Made by a program: the position numbers and the translations under genes
Shown: positions 6,305 to 6,584 of the stretch, one piece after another
Layout of the letters: the number at the start of each line of letters is the position of its first letter
Position numbering within the stretch: the first letter of the stretch is position 1
Origin: Verrucomicrobia bacterium UBA3214
GTDB lineage: Bacteria > Verrucomicrobiota > Kiritimatiellia > RFP12 > UBA1067
Assembly (NCBI GenBank): GCA_002363575.1
Contig: DEWI01000030.1
Coordinates: 1-6,584, forward strand
DNA: 6,584 bases
Direction: 5' to 3'
Notes under the pieces: generated by a model
Seen by the model: only the letters and a program-made list of their open reading frames with translations
What the model was told of the DNA's origin: nothing
The model's database searches: none

Positions 6305-6377
6305 GCCCTTGCGGGAACCTTTGCAACGGCTTCGCGGTGCAGTCGCACAATTACCCCCTCCCTGATTTTGCTTGCTT

Positions 6378-6584
6378 TCAGCGGTTTCCTCGCTTTGTGT
6401 TTTGCGTTTTAAGATTTACGCTCTCCGCTGCGCCGTCTTTGAACTGGCGCGTCCGGCCGTTGAAGGAGAGGCCGACCGCCCAGACGGGCTTCCCGGCGGC
6501 GCGGTAAGGCTCGGCGTATTTCCGCCGCTGTATCTGCGACATTGCGACTTTCGGCGGCTTGTCCACCTTTAGCTCGAAGATGTA
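6378..6584 (-). CDS. PD-(D/E)XK nuclease-domain protein, C-terminal fragment (AAA-ATPase type)
   Basis: The last 68 residues of a protein whose N-terminal part lies beyond the right edge of the window. It begins YIFELKVDKPP and continues with MSQIQRRKYAEPYRAAGKPV and VGLSFNGRTR. This is the recognisable tail of the PD-(D/E)XK superfamily domain PF08011 (formerly DUF1703), normally attached to an AAA-ATPase-like domain (PF09820). FELK supplies the E-x-K part of the nuclease motif. In family members the ALAQI-like block follows as here. Function in this family is poorly understood; such genes are often multi-copy in gut PVC and Bacteroidota genomes. The GTG at 6566 is internal and not the start. 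The gene ends at 6378 and is followed by a candidate terminator. Confidence 0.8.
   Translation of the reverse strand, partial: YIFELKVDKPPKVAMSQIQRRKYAEPYRAAGKPVWAVGLSFNGRTRQFKDGAAESVNLKTQNTKRGNR

Larger units (their letters stand above)
6025..6377. other. Intergenic region between the PD-(D/E)XK gene and the operon
   Basis: A 353-base non-coding stretch. From right to left it holds about 70 bases of 3' untranslated sequence, the terminator hairpin, a stretch of about 75 bases with nothing recognisable, the 10-base-arm inverted repeat, about 50 bases of plain sequence, the palindrome cluster, the TATAAT box and the 5' leader. Open frames across it on either strand (for example plus 6076-6507 and minus 5937-6350) show no domain-like sequence and run into real genes in the wrong frame. 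Confidence 0.6.

Noticed and set aside
5937..6350. 137-residue minus-strand open frame over the promoter region
   Set aside because: It covers the terminator, palindromes and TATAAT, enters the GDPD-GH29 gene in the wrong frame, and has no recognisable domain.
6076..6507. 143-residue plus-strand open frame
   Set aside because: It crosses non-coding structure and then runs antisense to the PD-(D/E)XK fragment. There is no motif and no convincing ribosome binding site.
6564..6566. GTG as the start of a 62-residue protein at the right end
   Set aside because: The same frame continues upstream to the window edge with YIFELK, the conserved nuclease strand, so the GTG is an internal valine of a longer protein.
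1..6584. CRISPR array, tRNA, rRNA, transposase or phage genes
   Set aside because: No regularly spaced repeats, no cloverleaf or rRNA-like stretch, and no transposase or integrase motif was seen on either strand.

Overview
The window is GC-rich and densely coded, and almost all of it is one minus-strand operon of three exported enzymes. Read in the direction of transcription they are: (1) a Sec-exported protein joining a glycerophosphodiester phosphodiesterase (GDPD) domain to a GH29 alpha-L-fucosidase domain in one chain (6024 to 4195); (2) an 875-residue exported protein of the GH123-like / DUF6067 family (4185 to 1558); and (3) a calcineurin-like metallophosphoesterase with a textbook twin-arginine signal (1561 to 47). 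Genes 1 and 2 are 9 bases apart. Genes 2 and 3 share the four bases ATGA, so the three are very probably co-transcribed and translationally coupled.

The right-hand 560 bases hold the C-terminal end of an unrelated minus-strand gene, the PD-(D/E)XK tail typical of AAA-ATPase/nuclease proteins (PF09820/PF08011 type). It is followed by a good candidate intrinsic terminator. An intergenic stretch then carries a second inverted repeat and a cluster of short odd-length palindromes, next to a perfect TATAAT about 40 bases before the first operon gene. A hairpin without a T tract lies just past the last operon stop, at the left edge. No tRNA, rRNA, CRISPR array, insertion sequence or attachment site was seen.

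The organism is probably a polysaccharide-degrading bacterium of the PVC group (Kiritimatiellota, Lentisphaerota or Planctomycetota-like), perhaps from a gut or marine community. This rests on high GC, the DUF6067/GH123-like family, secreted GDPD/GH29 enzymes, a Tat-exported phosphoesterase and the PD-(D/E)XK ATPase family. A Bacteroidota origin is less likely given the GC content and the sigma70-like -10 box, but it cannot be excluded.

As a unit, the operon pairs two glycosidase-type activities with two phosphoester-cleaving activities, all outside the cytoplasm. The simplest reading is a small catabolic cassette for a fucosylated glycan that also carries phosphodiester or phosphate groups, such as a glycolipid, phosphorylated glycan or phospholipid-linked saccharide. 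The substrate is inference; the domain content is visible directly in the sequence.
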